From Candidatus Aenigmarchaeota archaeon CG_4_9_14_3_um_filter_37_18 (GTDB taxonomy: Archaea > Aenigmatarchaeota > Aenigmatarchaeia > CG10238-14): a stretch of DNA of 7,428 bases. The position numbers were made by a program, and so were the translations under genes. Of the stretch, positions 1-6,322 are shown piece by piece. The stretch is from the NCBI GenBank assembly GCA_002789635.1, contig PFTQ01000018.1:1-7428 (forward strand), read 5' to 3'. The notes under the pieces were generated by a model. That model was not told the DNA's origin. It saw nothing but the letters and a program-made list of their open reading frames with translations, and did no database searches. The number at the start of each line of letters is the position of its first letter. The stretch's first letter is position 1.

Positions 1-579
1 CGCCCCATTAGTAGCAGATCCTCTTGTTCCAACAGCAATATCTAAATAGCCATCATGATTATAATCGCTTAAATCAATAGCGCCATGCAAACAGCACCCA
101 GAAGGCGAAGGAGCGTCTGGTAGTCTTACTGATGCAGCAAATGTCCCATTTTTATAACTTGAAGTCCACCATACTCTCCCGCATTGATCTTTTACTGCAA
201 AACCCTCATTATTGTAAAGAGGTTTAATATCAAAACTAGCTCTAACACTATTTGATGGACTAACAACCATTACCTGTAAATTTGAGCCAAAATGAAGCGG
301 TAAAAAATTCAAAACAGCAGTCTTATGTGGCAGTATTGATTGAGGATTTGTTATTGTTACTTCGTGACTATTTACAAATATCTTTAAGTCGCCTTGATTA
401 ATTGTTTCAGTTCCATCATTACTTATGGCAATTGAATTATCATTTGCATCCAACAAGCTAATCGTTTTAGAAGTCCTCCCTCCAATCATCCCTGAGAAGA
501 AGACATAAGCCACCCCAACTAATGCTATTGCAATAAGCACGAGAAGAATTGTTGCAATTATCCCTGATATTCCTTTCAT
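1..579 (-). CDS. Type IV pilin-like signal protein with FG-GAP/VCBS-type motif, 3' end missing
   Basis: Reading from the ATG at 579, the frame is open for 193 codons to the left edge, so the C-terminus is outside the window. The N-terminus reads MKGISG followed by a hydrophobic stretch to about residue 28. This matches the class III (prepilin peptidase) signal of archaeal pilins, with cleavage probably after KG at residue 3. Residues 35-120 look like an extracellular beta-rich domain rich in N, D, S and T. Residues 172-180 (DYNHDGYLD) fit the DxNxDGxxD calcium loop of FG-GAP/VCBS repeats and are followed by IAVGTRG, the usual end of such a blade. Cysteines at 133, 162 and 163 may form disulfides. 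I infer a membrane-anchored or pilus-like surface protein with at least one integrin-like propeller blade, and more blades are likely beyond the edge. The binding target is unknown. The start has no Shine-Dalgarno sequence, which fits a near-leaderless message. The signal is well supported; the exact role is not. Confidence 0.75.
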   Translation of the reverse strand, partial: MKGISGIIATILLVLIAIALVGVAYVFFSGMIGGRTSKTISLLDANDNSIAISNDGTETINQGDLKIFVNSHEVTITNPQSILPHKTAVLNFLPLHFGSNLQVMVVSPSNSVRASFDIKPLYNNEGFAVKDQCGRVWWTSSYKNGTFAASVRLPDAPSPSGCCLHGAIDLSDYNHDGYLDIAVGTRGSATNGA

Positions 580-583
580 ATAA

Positions 584-594
584 CCAATAATTGG
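584..594. repeat. Short inverted repeat before the pilin-like gene
   Basis: CCAATAATTGG has perfect 5-base arms around one central base. It lies 5-15 bases upstream of the pilin-like start codon and downstream of the candidate TATA box, where a repressor could block transcription. It could equally be chance in AT-rich DNA. Confidence 0.25.
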
Positions 595-604
595 ATTTCA
601 GTGC

Positions 605-620
605 TTAAAATAATTATACC
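605..620 (-). promoter_or_regulatory. Candidate TATA box for the pilin-like gene
   Basis: On the minus strand this reads GGTATAATTATTTTAA. Its centre lies about 35 bases upstream of the ATG at 579. Archaeal transcription usually starts about 25 bases after the TATA box, so the leader would be only about 10 bases. This fits the missing Shine-Dalgarno sequence. The gene may instead be read from the co-oriented hydrolase gene 51 bases upstream. Confidence 0.4.
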
Positions 621-630
621 TTGTTAAAGT

Positions 631-1074
631 TTATCTGGCCTTCTTTTCTCTTCTTTCATCATGAAAGCAAGATACATCAAACCTTTTCCACGTTCTGTAA
701 ACAAGAGAATAGGTCAGTGGCTTGGTCTCATTTCCGATATAGTCGAGAATAATATGGCTGATAAAGCCAACAAGTACCCCATAGGTTATCAACTTCCCAA
801 AAAGAAAAAAACCTGCCAAAGCTATTATCGGAATGAACTCAACTGAATGAAAAAGTACTGATGCTTTTTTGTACTGATAAGCATAAAAATAGTCAAAAAA
901 ATCTTTGAAATCAAATGATATTCTTTTCTTCGCTATCCAGTAATCGATGAAATGGTCTAAATCAATGAAAACCCCGACTAGAATCAATGAAACAGACCCA
1001 AGAATAGACTCAGTTAACAAATAGAATAGAATAGACAATGCTGCTGATGCTGCAAGATGATATTCAAGCCTCAA
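631..1074 (-). CDS. YdjM-like membrane-bound metal-dependent hydrolase
   Basis: This 147-residue protein has the layout of the YdjM/LexA-binding putative inner-membrane hydrolases, whose reaction is still not established. Candidate metal ligands are spread as in the family: H6 in the first helix, the DLDH group at 38-41 after a hydrophobic segment, H76, and H107 with D111 in SHIILDYI. Hydrophobic helices lie at about 8-37 and 78-110, so it should sit in the cytoplasmic membrane. The tail from 130 on is basic and charged, ending RREKKAR. The start is taken as TTG at 1074, because no ATG lies upstream before the in-frame stop at 1123-1125 and the next internal Met would be far too late; this start also keeps the conserved H6. 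It is co-directional with the pilin-like gene 51 bases downstream and diverges from the desulfurase gene. Substrate unknown; the family call is fairly safe. Confidence 0.72.
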   Translation of the reverse strand: MRLEYHLAASAALSILFYLLTESILGSVSLILVGVFIDLDHFIDYWIAKKRISFDFKDFFDYFYAYQYKKASVLFHSVEFIPIIALAGFFLFGKLITYGVLVGFISHIILDYIGNETKPLTYSLVYRTWKRFDVSCFHDERREKKAR

Positions 1075-1104
1075 AAAATTACCTAGGGAAAAGATAGGGG
1101 AATG

Positions 1105-1115
1105 TAAAATAAAAA
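1105..1115 (-). promoter_or_regulatory. Candidate TATA box for the YdjM-like gene
   Basis: On the minus strand this reads TTTTTATTTTA, preceded by a purine-rich GGAAAGA that could be a BRE. Its centre is about 36 bases upstream of the TTG start, which allows a short leader. It lies in the 102-base divergent region shared with the desulfurase gene. Confidence 0.35.
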
Positions 1116-1128
1116 TCTTTCCTTAAGC

Positions 1129-1150
1129 TATTTAAATCTAAAAAATATAA
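1129..1150 (+). promoter_or_regulatory. Candidate TATA region for the cysteine desulfurase gene
   Basis: Two AT-rich elements stand in a row: TATTTAAAT (about 1130-1138) and AAAAATATAA (1141-1150). The second is centred about 31 bases before the ATG at 1177 and would give an almost leaderless transcript. The first would give a leader of about 15-20 bases. No Shine-Dalgarno sequence precedes the ATG, which favours the second. Confidence 0.35.
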
Positions 1151-1176
1151 CACTGTTATACAAAAAGTTGATAATT

Positions 1177-2385
1177 ATGAATATAAAAAAACTCCGCAAA
1201 GATTTCCCTATACTCCAAAAGAAGATCAGCGGCAAATTTCCAATCTACTTTGACAATGCCTGCCAGACTTTAAGGCCGAAGAATGTGATAGACAAGATAC
1301 TCGAATATTACACACAATACCCAGCCTGCGGAGGAAGGAGCATCCATAAATGGGGAGACAGGACAACAAAAGAGTTCGAGCATTCCCGAGAAATAATCGC
1401 CAAACTCATTGGAGCAGAGGACTCAAAGGAAATAATCTTCACCAAGAACACAACCGAAGGGCTAAATCTAGTCGCGCATTCACTCAATTTCAAGAAAGGG
1501 GACATAGTCCTCGGGTCGGACAGAGAACACAATTCCAATCTTATACCCTGGCAGATCCTAACAAAAACAAAAGGCATCAAGCATAAAGCAGCCCCTTCAA
1601 AGCCAGATTCAACTTTTGACTTGGAAAAATTCAAATTCATGGTGAAGGGAGCAAGGCTAGTTTCAATAATTTATACGTCGAACATAGACGGCTACACTCT
1701 CCCTGTCAAAGAGATAATCAAGACAGCGCATGATCATGGCGCTTTAGTTATGCTGGATGCAGCACAAACCATTCCGCACAAAGAGATTGATGCCAAAAAA
1801 TTGGATGTCGACTTTCTCGCTTTCTCAGGCCACAAAATGCTTGGCCCGTCTGGGACAGGCATACTCTATGGCAAATACCATTTGCTTGAAGAATTGAATC
1901 CAATCTTCACAGGAGGCGGAGTAGCAAAAAACACCACTTACACTGGACATGAATTGCTTGAACCCCCTGAAAAGTTTGAGGCAGGATTGCAAAACTATGC
2001 TGGGATGATTGGTTTAGGCGAAGCTGCAAAGTATCTGATGAAAGTAGGGTTGAACAACATAGAAAAGCATGAATTGGAGTTGAACAAAATCGCAACAGAA
2101 GGCCTTCTAGAAATAGATGGCTCAAGAATAATCGGTATTCAAGATTATAGGCTCAGATCAGGCGTTATCAGCTTTGGATTAGATGGAATCCACTCGCATG
2201 ACATTTGCATGATTCTTGATGATACTGAAAATATAATGATCAGGTCAGGGTCGCATTGCGTCCACTCGTGGTTTAATTCTCGGGGGATACAGGGATCAGC
2301 CAGAGCCAGCTTCTATTTGTACAACACCAAAGAAGAAGTTGAGAAATTTGTTGACGCTTTAAAAAAGGTTAGAAAAGCTATTTGA
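1177..2385 (+). CDS. SufS-like cysteine desulfurase (class V aminotransferase fold), atypical variant
   Basis: This PLP enzyme should take sulfur from L-cysteine, giving alanine and an enzyme persulfide for Fe-S cluster or thio-cofactor assembly in the cytoplasm. Numbered from the ATG at 1177 (402 residues, normal for SufS), the fold-type I landmarks are in order: NTTE at 91-94 (phosphate binding), H118 in the EHNSN loop (stacks on PLP), D194 and Q197 in DAAQ, H219-K220 in SGHKMLGP (Schiff-base lysine), the candidate sulfur-carrying C361 in GSHCVH, and R376 in RASFYLYNT (substrate carboxylate). A TTG nine bases upstream is a possible but less likely start. Unusual points are C29 in DNACQTLRP, where SufS normally has Ala, and C51 in PACGGRSIH, where SufS normally has the Asn of NVHRG. 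No sufBC, sufE or sufU gene is next to it. Its 3' end overlaps the convergent TIM barrel gene by 8 bases. A related selenocysteine lyase role cannot be excluded. Confidence 0.85.
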   Translation: MNIKKLRKDFPILQKKISGKFPIYFDNACQTLRPKNVIDKILEYYTQYPACGGRSIHKWGDRTTKEFEHSREIIAKLIGAEDSKEIIFTKNTTEGLNLVAHSLNFKKGDIVLGSDREHNSNLIPWQILTKTKGIKHKAAPSKPDSTFDLEKFKFMVKGARLVSIIYTSNIDGYTLPVKEIIKTAHDHGALVMLDAAQTIPHKEIDAKKLDVDFLAFSGHKMLGPSGTGILYGKYHLLEELNPIFTGGGVAKNTTYTGHELLEPPEKFEAGLQNYAGMIGLGEAAKYLMKVGLNNIEKHELELNKIATEGLLEIDGSRIIGIQDYRLRSGVISFGLDGIHSHDICMILDDTENIMIRSGSHCVHSWFNSRGIQGSARASFYLYNTKEEVEKFVDALKKVRKAI

Positions 2386-3181
2386 CCCCCCACATTCCCT
2401 TGATCTTCTGCATGGAGATGCTGGCGTAGTCCTTGTCTTTAGTGAATATCTCAAAAGTTATTGTTTTATCATATTTTTTCTTTTTCAGGAACTCAACGAC
2501 CGACTTATAATCTATGCTGCAAGCGCCTATAGGCAGATGATCATCCTCTTCGCCGTAATTGTCATGGAAGTGAAGATGGTCTATTTTTGGCATGAATGCT
2601 TTGAGATACTTGAAGACATTATCCATCCCATAATAAATGTGCGCATGGCCGATGTCGATCAGGACTTTTAAGCCGTCAACATTATCAGCCAGATGCTTGA
2701 AGTCGCCAAAGCCAAAAACACTCTCCTTCCTCGGGACGTTCTCCAGCACTATTGTCACCCCATGATCTTTTCCATAATCATTGATTTCTGTTAGGCTTTG
2801 GATGTTATTCTCTCTCATCTCCTCTTCAAATGATTCGCCTTTCGGGTATTTTTTAGTGTGCGGGTGGACGACCAGTTTTTTTATCCCAAGCTTCTGGGAA
2901 ATTTCTATTGACTCCTTGTATTCGTTGACCCATGCCTTTCTGATGCCTTCGTGCATAGAAGCTATCTCACCCCAGTGGGGGGGATGCCCCAACAGGAATA
3001 GGTTGTTCTCCTTAACAAATTCTATTATCTCTTTCTGCTCCTTCATTAATTTACCTGGAGTCCCAAAAGGCTCTTGGACAAGTATCTCAAAGAAATCGAA
3101 GCCGTATCCTTGCAATTCTTTCATTCCTTCTAATGCAGTTTTGAAAAGATCTGTGCTTGCTCCAAATTTTGGCAGAGACAT
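2378..3181 (-). CDS. Xylose isomerase-like TIM barrel protein (sugar isomerase/epimerase or endonuclease IV family)
   Basis: This 267-residue cytoplasmic enzyme belongs to the AP_endonuc_2 / xylose isomerase-like superfamily. It shows candidates for every metal ligand of endonuclease IV in the right order: H66 (GHPPHW), H106 (VVHPH), E147 (VLENVP), D176 and H179 (IDIGHAH), H206 (HLHFHDN), D213 and H215 (DDHLPIG) and E244 (TFEIF). The loop around LPIGACSIDY resembles sugar isomerase/epimerase members, where the Gly-rich segment is followed by an inward-pointing residue. I therefore favour a sugar or sugar-phosphate isomerase/epimerase, but a DNA-repair AP endonuclease cannot be ruled out from ligands alone. 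The ATG at 3181 begins MSLPKFGAST, a normal first strand. The gene follows dph6 on the same strand after 22 bases, with no Shine-Dalgarno sequence at the usual spacing, so the two probably share a transcript. Its end overlaps the desulfurase gene by 8 bases tail to tail. Confidence 0.75.
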   Translation of the reverse strand: MSLPKFGASTDLFKTALEGMKELQGYGFDFFEILVQEPFGTPGKLMKEQKEIIEFVKENNLFLLGHPPHWGEIASMHEGIRKAWVNEYKESIEISQKLGIKKLVVHPHTKKYPKGESFEEEMRENNIQSLTEINDYGKDHGVTIVLENVPRKESVFGFGDFKHLADNVDGLKVLIDIGHAHIYYGMDNVFKYLKAFMPKIDHLHFHDNYGEEDDHLPIGACSIDYKSVVEFLKKKKYDKTITFEIFTKDKDYASISMQKIKGMWGVK

Positions 3182-3203
3182 AAGAATAGTTGGGTTGATA
3201 GAG

Positions 3204-3878
3204 TTAAATTAATTTCACCTTCCTAATTTTCATCCACCCGCTATTAGCCTTATCATCCCAAATAATTTCACTGTCGATTGTCTCTAATCTCTTCTTAAAA
3301 ATGGGCCCATCTAAACAAATGGATTCAAATTCTCCGCCCTCTCCAACCAAACTAACTCCATACTTACTATTCAACTTAATCAACTCTTTGAGAGACTGCT
3401 CATCCAGTTTTCTTCCCAGCCAGCTCTTGTCAAACCCGTCAGCATAAACGCCAACAAACCTGACATCAAATCCCAGCCGAATAGTCTCTCGCATAAATTT
3501 TTCAGGATCAACTCCCCAAAATGGAGCAAGCAACTCCAAGCCTAACTCGTTGCAAACTCTCTCTATTCTTGTCTTCTGGTAATTGCTTGCTATTCCTCCG
3601 CATGCCACGCAATCCACATCCAATCCACTCAAAGCTTCCTTCATATCATCAACTTCCTTTTCTTTGATGCCAGATGACGGCTTTTTCACAAGCGGTATTC
3701 CAATTGCTTCTGCCAGCTTGTCGACCAGATTGATATTCGGGACATGATACATCCATGAGTCATCCCTTTCAGGAACAAGCGTGACCAAGCATTTGACGTC
3801 ATAGCCACTTTCCAAGCACCAGTGGATTGTTCTTGTTGAGTCCTTCCCGCCAGAAAACAGAACTGCTGCCTTATCCAT
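3204..3878 (-). CDS. dph6: Diphthine-ammonia ligase (Dph6 / ATP_bind_4 family)
   Basis: Dph6 catalyses the last step of diphthamide synthesis, the ATP-dependent amidation of diphthine on the modified histidine of elongation factor 2. Numbered from the ATG at 3878 (224 residues, usual for archaeal members), the protein opens with a PP-loop, SGGKDS at 9-14, which binds ATP. It continues with SWMYHVPN at 41-48, the Gly-rich GGIASNYQKTRIE block at 94-106 followed by LAPFW, and the signature GEGGEFES at 179-186. Together these identify the family well. The frame extends to another ATG at 3899, but family members begin right before the PP-loop strand (MDKAAVLFSGG), so 3878 is preferred. No other diphthamide gene (dph2, dph5) is in view. 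The gene leads a probable two-gene unit with the TIM barrel enzyme and diverges from a helical protein. Some archaeal paralogues of this family have unproven functions, so the amidase role is an inference. Confidence 0.85.
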   Translation of the reverse strand: MDKAAVLFSGGKDSTRTIHWCLESGYDVKCLVTLVPERDDSWMYHVPNINLVDKLAEAIGIPLVKKPSSGIKEKEVDDMKEALSGLDVDCVACGGIASNYQKTRIERVCNELGLELLAPFWGVDPEKFMRETIRLGFDVRFVGVYADGFDKSWLGRKLDEQSLKELIKLNSKYGVSLVGEGGEFESICLDGPIFKKRLETIDSEIIWDDKANSGWMKIRKVKLI

Positions 3879-3904
3879 GTTAAAACCCCATAATATCATG
3901 TCCC

Positions 3905-3918
3905 TAAAACTTATTACC
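3905..3918. promoter_or_regulatory. Candidate bidirectional TATA element between dph6 and the helical-protein gene
   Basis: TAAAACTTATTACC lies about 32 bases upstream of the dph6 ATG at 3878 (minus strand, GGTAATAAGTTTTA) and about 29 bases upstream of the ATG at 3941 (plus strand). One AT-rich element is thus well placed for short-leader transcripts in both directions. The whole spacer is 62 bases, leaving little room for two separate promoters. Confidence 0.35.
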
Positions 3919-3940
3919 TTTATTGTTTAAAATAACTGAA

Positions 3941-4417
3941 ATGCAGCAAACAGAGCCGGAAGAGGAATATCAAAAACTCCAGAAAAAATACTCTTTGCCC
4001 AGCCTAAAGGAACTGGCGAATAATTTCGGCGTGCCGTCTTCAAGCGGGGCTATCCTAAACGATGTGATGGAAAGTATGCTGGAAAAAATAGCTGAAAATG
4101 CAAAAATGCTTGAATCTATGGTCTTTGTAAATAATTCTGCTTCTATTTCCGACATGTATGAGAACCAAATGCTGAACGACGAAGAGAAGTTGTTTGAATT
4201 CTACAAGGGCCTGATGTCAATGCATTGGGAAGGAAGAAAAGTAAAAATAAATGGAAAGGAAGAAGAAATGGCAGAATTTATCAAAAAAGCCAATAAAAAA
4301 TGGGAAAAAGACGTGAAGCCTGTCCTTCTCAAGTTATGCGATTCCTTGAATAAAGGATGGAAAGAAGCTGAACTTCACAATTCTGAATCTGACTCTAATA
4401 TGACTTACCATGGCTGA
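3941..4417 (+). CDS. Helical protein of unknown function
   Basis: I do not recognise a named family. From the ATG at 3941 the protein has 158 residues. The frame can be extended to a TTG at 3923, but that would overlap the likely core promoter. It is soluble, charged and predicted to be almost all helix, with no signal or membrane segment. Segments that can be seen: an acidic and amphipathic start at 5-30 with EYQKLQKKY; a Gly/Ser break at 30-37; a long helix at 38-62; a block at 78-92, LNDEEKLFEFYKGL, that looks like a conserved core; a short KVKINGKEEE turn; and a final Lys/Trp-rich helix at 108-143 with W121 and W140. The tail (HNSESDSNMTYHG) looks disordered. The general look recalls small conserved helical proteins of DPANN archaea, perhaps partner-binding, but that is only an impression. 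It diverges from dph6 and ends 13 bases from the convergent eL33 gene. The gene is likely real because it fills the space and has a good start. Confidence 0.65.
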   Translation: MQQTEPEEEYQKLQKKYSLPSLKELANNFGVPSSSGAILNDVMESMLEKIAENAKMLESMVFVNNSASISDMYENQMLNDEEKLFEFYKGLMSMHWEGRKVKINGKEEEMAEFIKKANKKWEKDVKPVLLKLCDSLNKGWKEAELHNSESDSNMTYHG

Positions 4418-4430
4418 AGCAAGAATGAGT

Positions 4431-4691
4431 TTACTCTACAATTTCCACTTTAGTGGTAACAGCCTGGCCAGGGAGGTTTCTCTCAAACTTAGCCCTTAAA
4501 ACACCCTTTCCGCCATGCACTGCGGTTATTTCCCCTTTTATCTCTTTATCTCCAGGGCTCTTCCAGACTAGTTTCTTGCCTATCATTTTCTCGGCTTTTT
4601 CCTTGCTGTCTACCCCTTCCAATTCTACTAGCATCTGGTTGACATTTTGTGTGTGTTTTCCTCGCCTGTAGCTTAAGATTATGCCTTTCAT
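4431..4691 (-). CDS. rpl35ae: 50S ribosomal protein eL33 (L35Ae)
   Basis: This 86-residue protein is a large-subunit ribosomal protein shared by archaea and eukaryotes and absent from bacteria. The family pattern runs along its whole length: MKGIILSYRRGKHTQ at the start, the LVELEGVDSKEKAEKMIGKK block with strand and helix, LVWKSPGDKEIKGEI, then the signature AVHGGKGVLRAKFERNLPGQ at 57-76, and a short final strand ending KVEIVE. It is basic, as expected for rRNA binding, and of full length. The ATG at 4691 is preferred over an in-frame TTG at 4700, because eL33 proteins begin just before the first strand. The gene stands alone rather than in a ribosomal operon, converging on the helical-protein gene and diverging from the antiporter gene. 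eL33 is patchily distributed among archaea, so its presence helps place the organism. Confidence 0.92.
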   Translation of the reverse strand: MKGIILSYRRGKHTQNVNQMLVELEGVDSKEKAEKMIGKKLVWKSPGDKEIKGEITAVHGGKGVLRAKFERNLPGQAVTTKVEIVE

Positions 4692-4715
4692 AACTATCAA
4701 TTATGAATAGATATG

Positions 4716-4728
4716 TTTTTATTATTTA
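4716..4728 (-). promoter_or_regulatory. Candidate TATA box for the eL33 gene
   Basis: On the minus strand this reads TAAATAATAAAAA. Its centre is about 31 bases upstream of the ATG at 4691, as expected for a nearly leaderless archaeal message. No Shine-Dalgarno sequence is seen before the start. Confidence 0.4.
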
Positions 4729-4738
4729 GCATGAAACC

Positions 4739-4748
4739 ATTTATTTAA
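4739..4748 (+). promoter_or_regulatory. Candidate TATA box for the antiporter gene
   Basis: ATTTATTTAA is centred about 30 bases before the ATG at 4774 and is preceded by GAAACC, a possible BRE. This would start transcription within a few bases of the start codon. No Shine-Dalgarno sequence precedes the ATG. Confidence 0.4.
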
Positions 4749-4773
4749 GCAAAGTTTAATATTTCTGGATATT

Positions 4774-6321
4774 ATGCTTGAGCTTGAACTATTCCAGTTG
4801 CTTTACCTTTTTATAATCACTATTATAGTCTCTCTCATAGCAAAGCAAATCAAATTCCCGTATACGATAGCATTAGTGCTGATAGGCTTCCTTATAAGCG
4901 TTTTAAATTTGCCTATAAAATTTGTCTTTAACCCAGAAGTAATCTTTTTCATTTTTCTGCCTCCACTCATATTTGAAGGGGCGTATCATATGGACTTCCA
5001 AGAGCTCAAAAGGAACATAAAGCCTATATCAGCATTTGCAATCTTTGGAGTGCTTTTGTCTACTTTTTTTGTCGGCTTTTTGTTAAACAAATTTCTTGGT
5101 TTTCCTTGGCACACAGCATTTCTTTTTGGGGCAATAATATCTCCGACAGACCCTATATCAGTCCTTGCAATCTTCAAAAAAGTCAGGGTTCCAAAAAGGC
5201 TTTCTGTAATTTTGGAGGGAGAAAGCATATTTAATGACGGAGTAGGCATTGTTCTTTTTAGGATAATTTTAGGATTGATAGCTACCGGAACTTTTTCCAT
5301 CATAAACAGCATTTCAGGATTTTTGGCTTCCTCTGTAGAGGGAATTGTGCTTGGGATAGCCGTAGGCCTTTTAGCGGTGGAAATAATCAAAAAAGTGGAT
5401 GACCATCTTTTGGAGCTGCTGATAACAATAATAGTTGCATATGGGTGTTTCCTTCTTGGGGAGAGTTTTCATATCTCTGGAATAGTCGCCATAGCCGTTG
5501 CAGGACTGATTATAGGGGACAAGAAAACAAAAATCATGAAGCCCTCGGCGCAAATATCAATATTCACATTCTGGGAATTTGCCGTTTTTATCGTTAATTC
5601 TTTAATTTTCCTATTAATAGGCTTGAAGCTGCGGATAGGGACTTTTATCAGTAATTTTAGTTTAATTTTAGCAGTTTCGCTGATAGTGCTTCTTTCACGC
5701 TTCCTCAGCGTCTACCTCTTAAGTGGAATATTGAATAGATTCAATCAGAAGATAACCAAGAAATGGAAATTTGTGATTTCTATGGGGGGCTTGAGGGGCT
5801 CAATACCGATCGCGCTTGCGCTTAGCTTGCCTATAACATTTGAATATTATGATATATTCGCTTCAGTAATATTCGGGGTTGTTGTCATTTCAATAGTCTT
5901 TGGAGGATTGTCATTAATACCCATAATAGATAAGCTGAAGCTGAGAAAGAGGGCTGACATAGAGTTTGAATATGAGTACAATGTCGGAAAAATAATAGGC
6001 TATAGAAGCAGTTTGGAAGAGCTTGAAAGGCTCCTTAACAGCGGCAGAATCTCTAAGAAGGTCTTTGAAAATATAAAATCAAATTACATAAAGAAATTAA
6101 AAGAAACTGAAGTGAAAGTTGATGACCTTTTTCTAAAGGAGGAAAATATAAATAAAAACCAAAGCCTTATCATAATGAGAAGCCTCCTTTTAAGCCAAAA
6201 AAGCGCCATAAAAGAAGCTGAGATTAACGGATTGATATCGATAAAGATTTCTAGGCAGCTGATAAACGATATTGATACAAAACTCAGTGAAATTGAAATC
6301 AAATTGGAAGAATTGCTATAA
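4774..6321 (+). CDS. CPA1-family Na+/H+ antiporter (NhaP-like)
   Basis: This 515-residue membrane protein should exchange Na+ (or K+) for H+ across the cytoplasmic membrane for pH and salt control. About twelve hydrophobic segments fill residues 5-388. The family motifs are present: FLPPLIFEGAYHMD at 61-74; the unwound-helix motif SPTDP at 123-127 with T125-D126-P127; the ion-binding ESIFNDG at 150-156, with the N154-D155 pair typical of CPA1 electroneutral antiporters; GESFHISGIVAIAVAGL at about 229-245; and GGLRGSIPIALAL at 338-350, with R341 in the usual place. Residues 391-515 are a charged, helical cytoplasmic tail with heptad-like stretches and no recognisable TrkA/RCK, CBS or cyclic-nucleotide domain. 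Such tails are known in bacterial and archaeal CPA1 proteins and may regulate or dimerise. The ATG at 4774 is the natural start. The stop codon is one base from the convergent vapC stop. The family is secure; the transported ion is inferred. Confidence 0.9.
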   Translation: MLELELFQLLYLFIITIIVSLIAKQIKFPYTIALVLIGFLISVLNLPIKFVFNPEVIFFIFLPPLIFEGAYHMDFQELKRNIKPISAFAIFGVLLSTFFVGFLLNKFLGFPWHTAFLFGAIISPTDPISVLAIFKKVRVPKRLSVILEGESIFNDGVGIVLFRIILGLIATGTFSIINSISGFLASSVEGIVLGIAVGLLAVEIIKKVDDHLLELLITIIVAYGCFLLGESFHISGIVAIAVAGLIIGDKKTKIMKPSAQISIFTFWEFAVFIVNSLIFLLIGLKLRIGTFISNFSLILAVSLIVLLSRFLSVYLLSGILNRFNQKITKKWKFVISMGGLRGSIPIALALSLPITFEYYDIFASVIFGVVVISIVFGGLSLIPIIDKLKLRKRADIEFEYEYNVGKIIGYRSSLEELERLLNSGRISKKVFENIKSNYIKKLKETEVKVDDLFLKEENINKNQSLIIMRSLLLSQKSAIKEAEINGLISIKISRQLINDIDTKLSEIEIKLEELL

Positions 6322-6322
6322 T

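Noticed and set aside
661..846. Short plus-strand open frame of 61 codons inside the hydrolase gene
   Set aside because: It is antisense to a gene with clear family motifs, and its translation has low-complexity, biased composition.
1308..1640. Minus-strand open frame of 110 codons under the cysteine desulfurase
   Set aside because: The plus-strand frame shows all PLP enzyme motifs through this stretch; the antisense translation has no recognisable pattern.
2781..3212. Plus-strand open frame of 143 codons opposite the TIM barrel gene
   Set aside because: It is rich in Ser, Phe, Ile and Pro, as expected for the mirror of a real gene, and the opposite strand has the metal-ligand motifs.
3879..3899. 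Upstream ATG extension of dph6 by seven residues (MILWGFN)
   Set aside because: Family members begin directly before the PP-loop strand, and the extension would place the start too close to the candidate TATA element.
3923..3940. Upstream TTG extension of the helical-protein gene
   Set aside because: A proper ATG follows six codons later at the expected distance from the TATA-like element, so the TTG is unlikely.
4986..5390. Minus-strand open frame of 134 codons under the antiporter
   Set aside because: It is the shadow of the antiporter gene, whose SPTDP and FNDG motifs lie in the same region on the plus strand.
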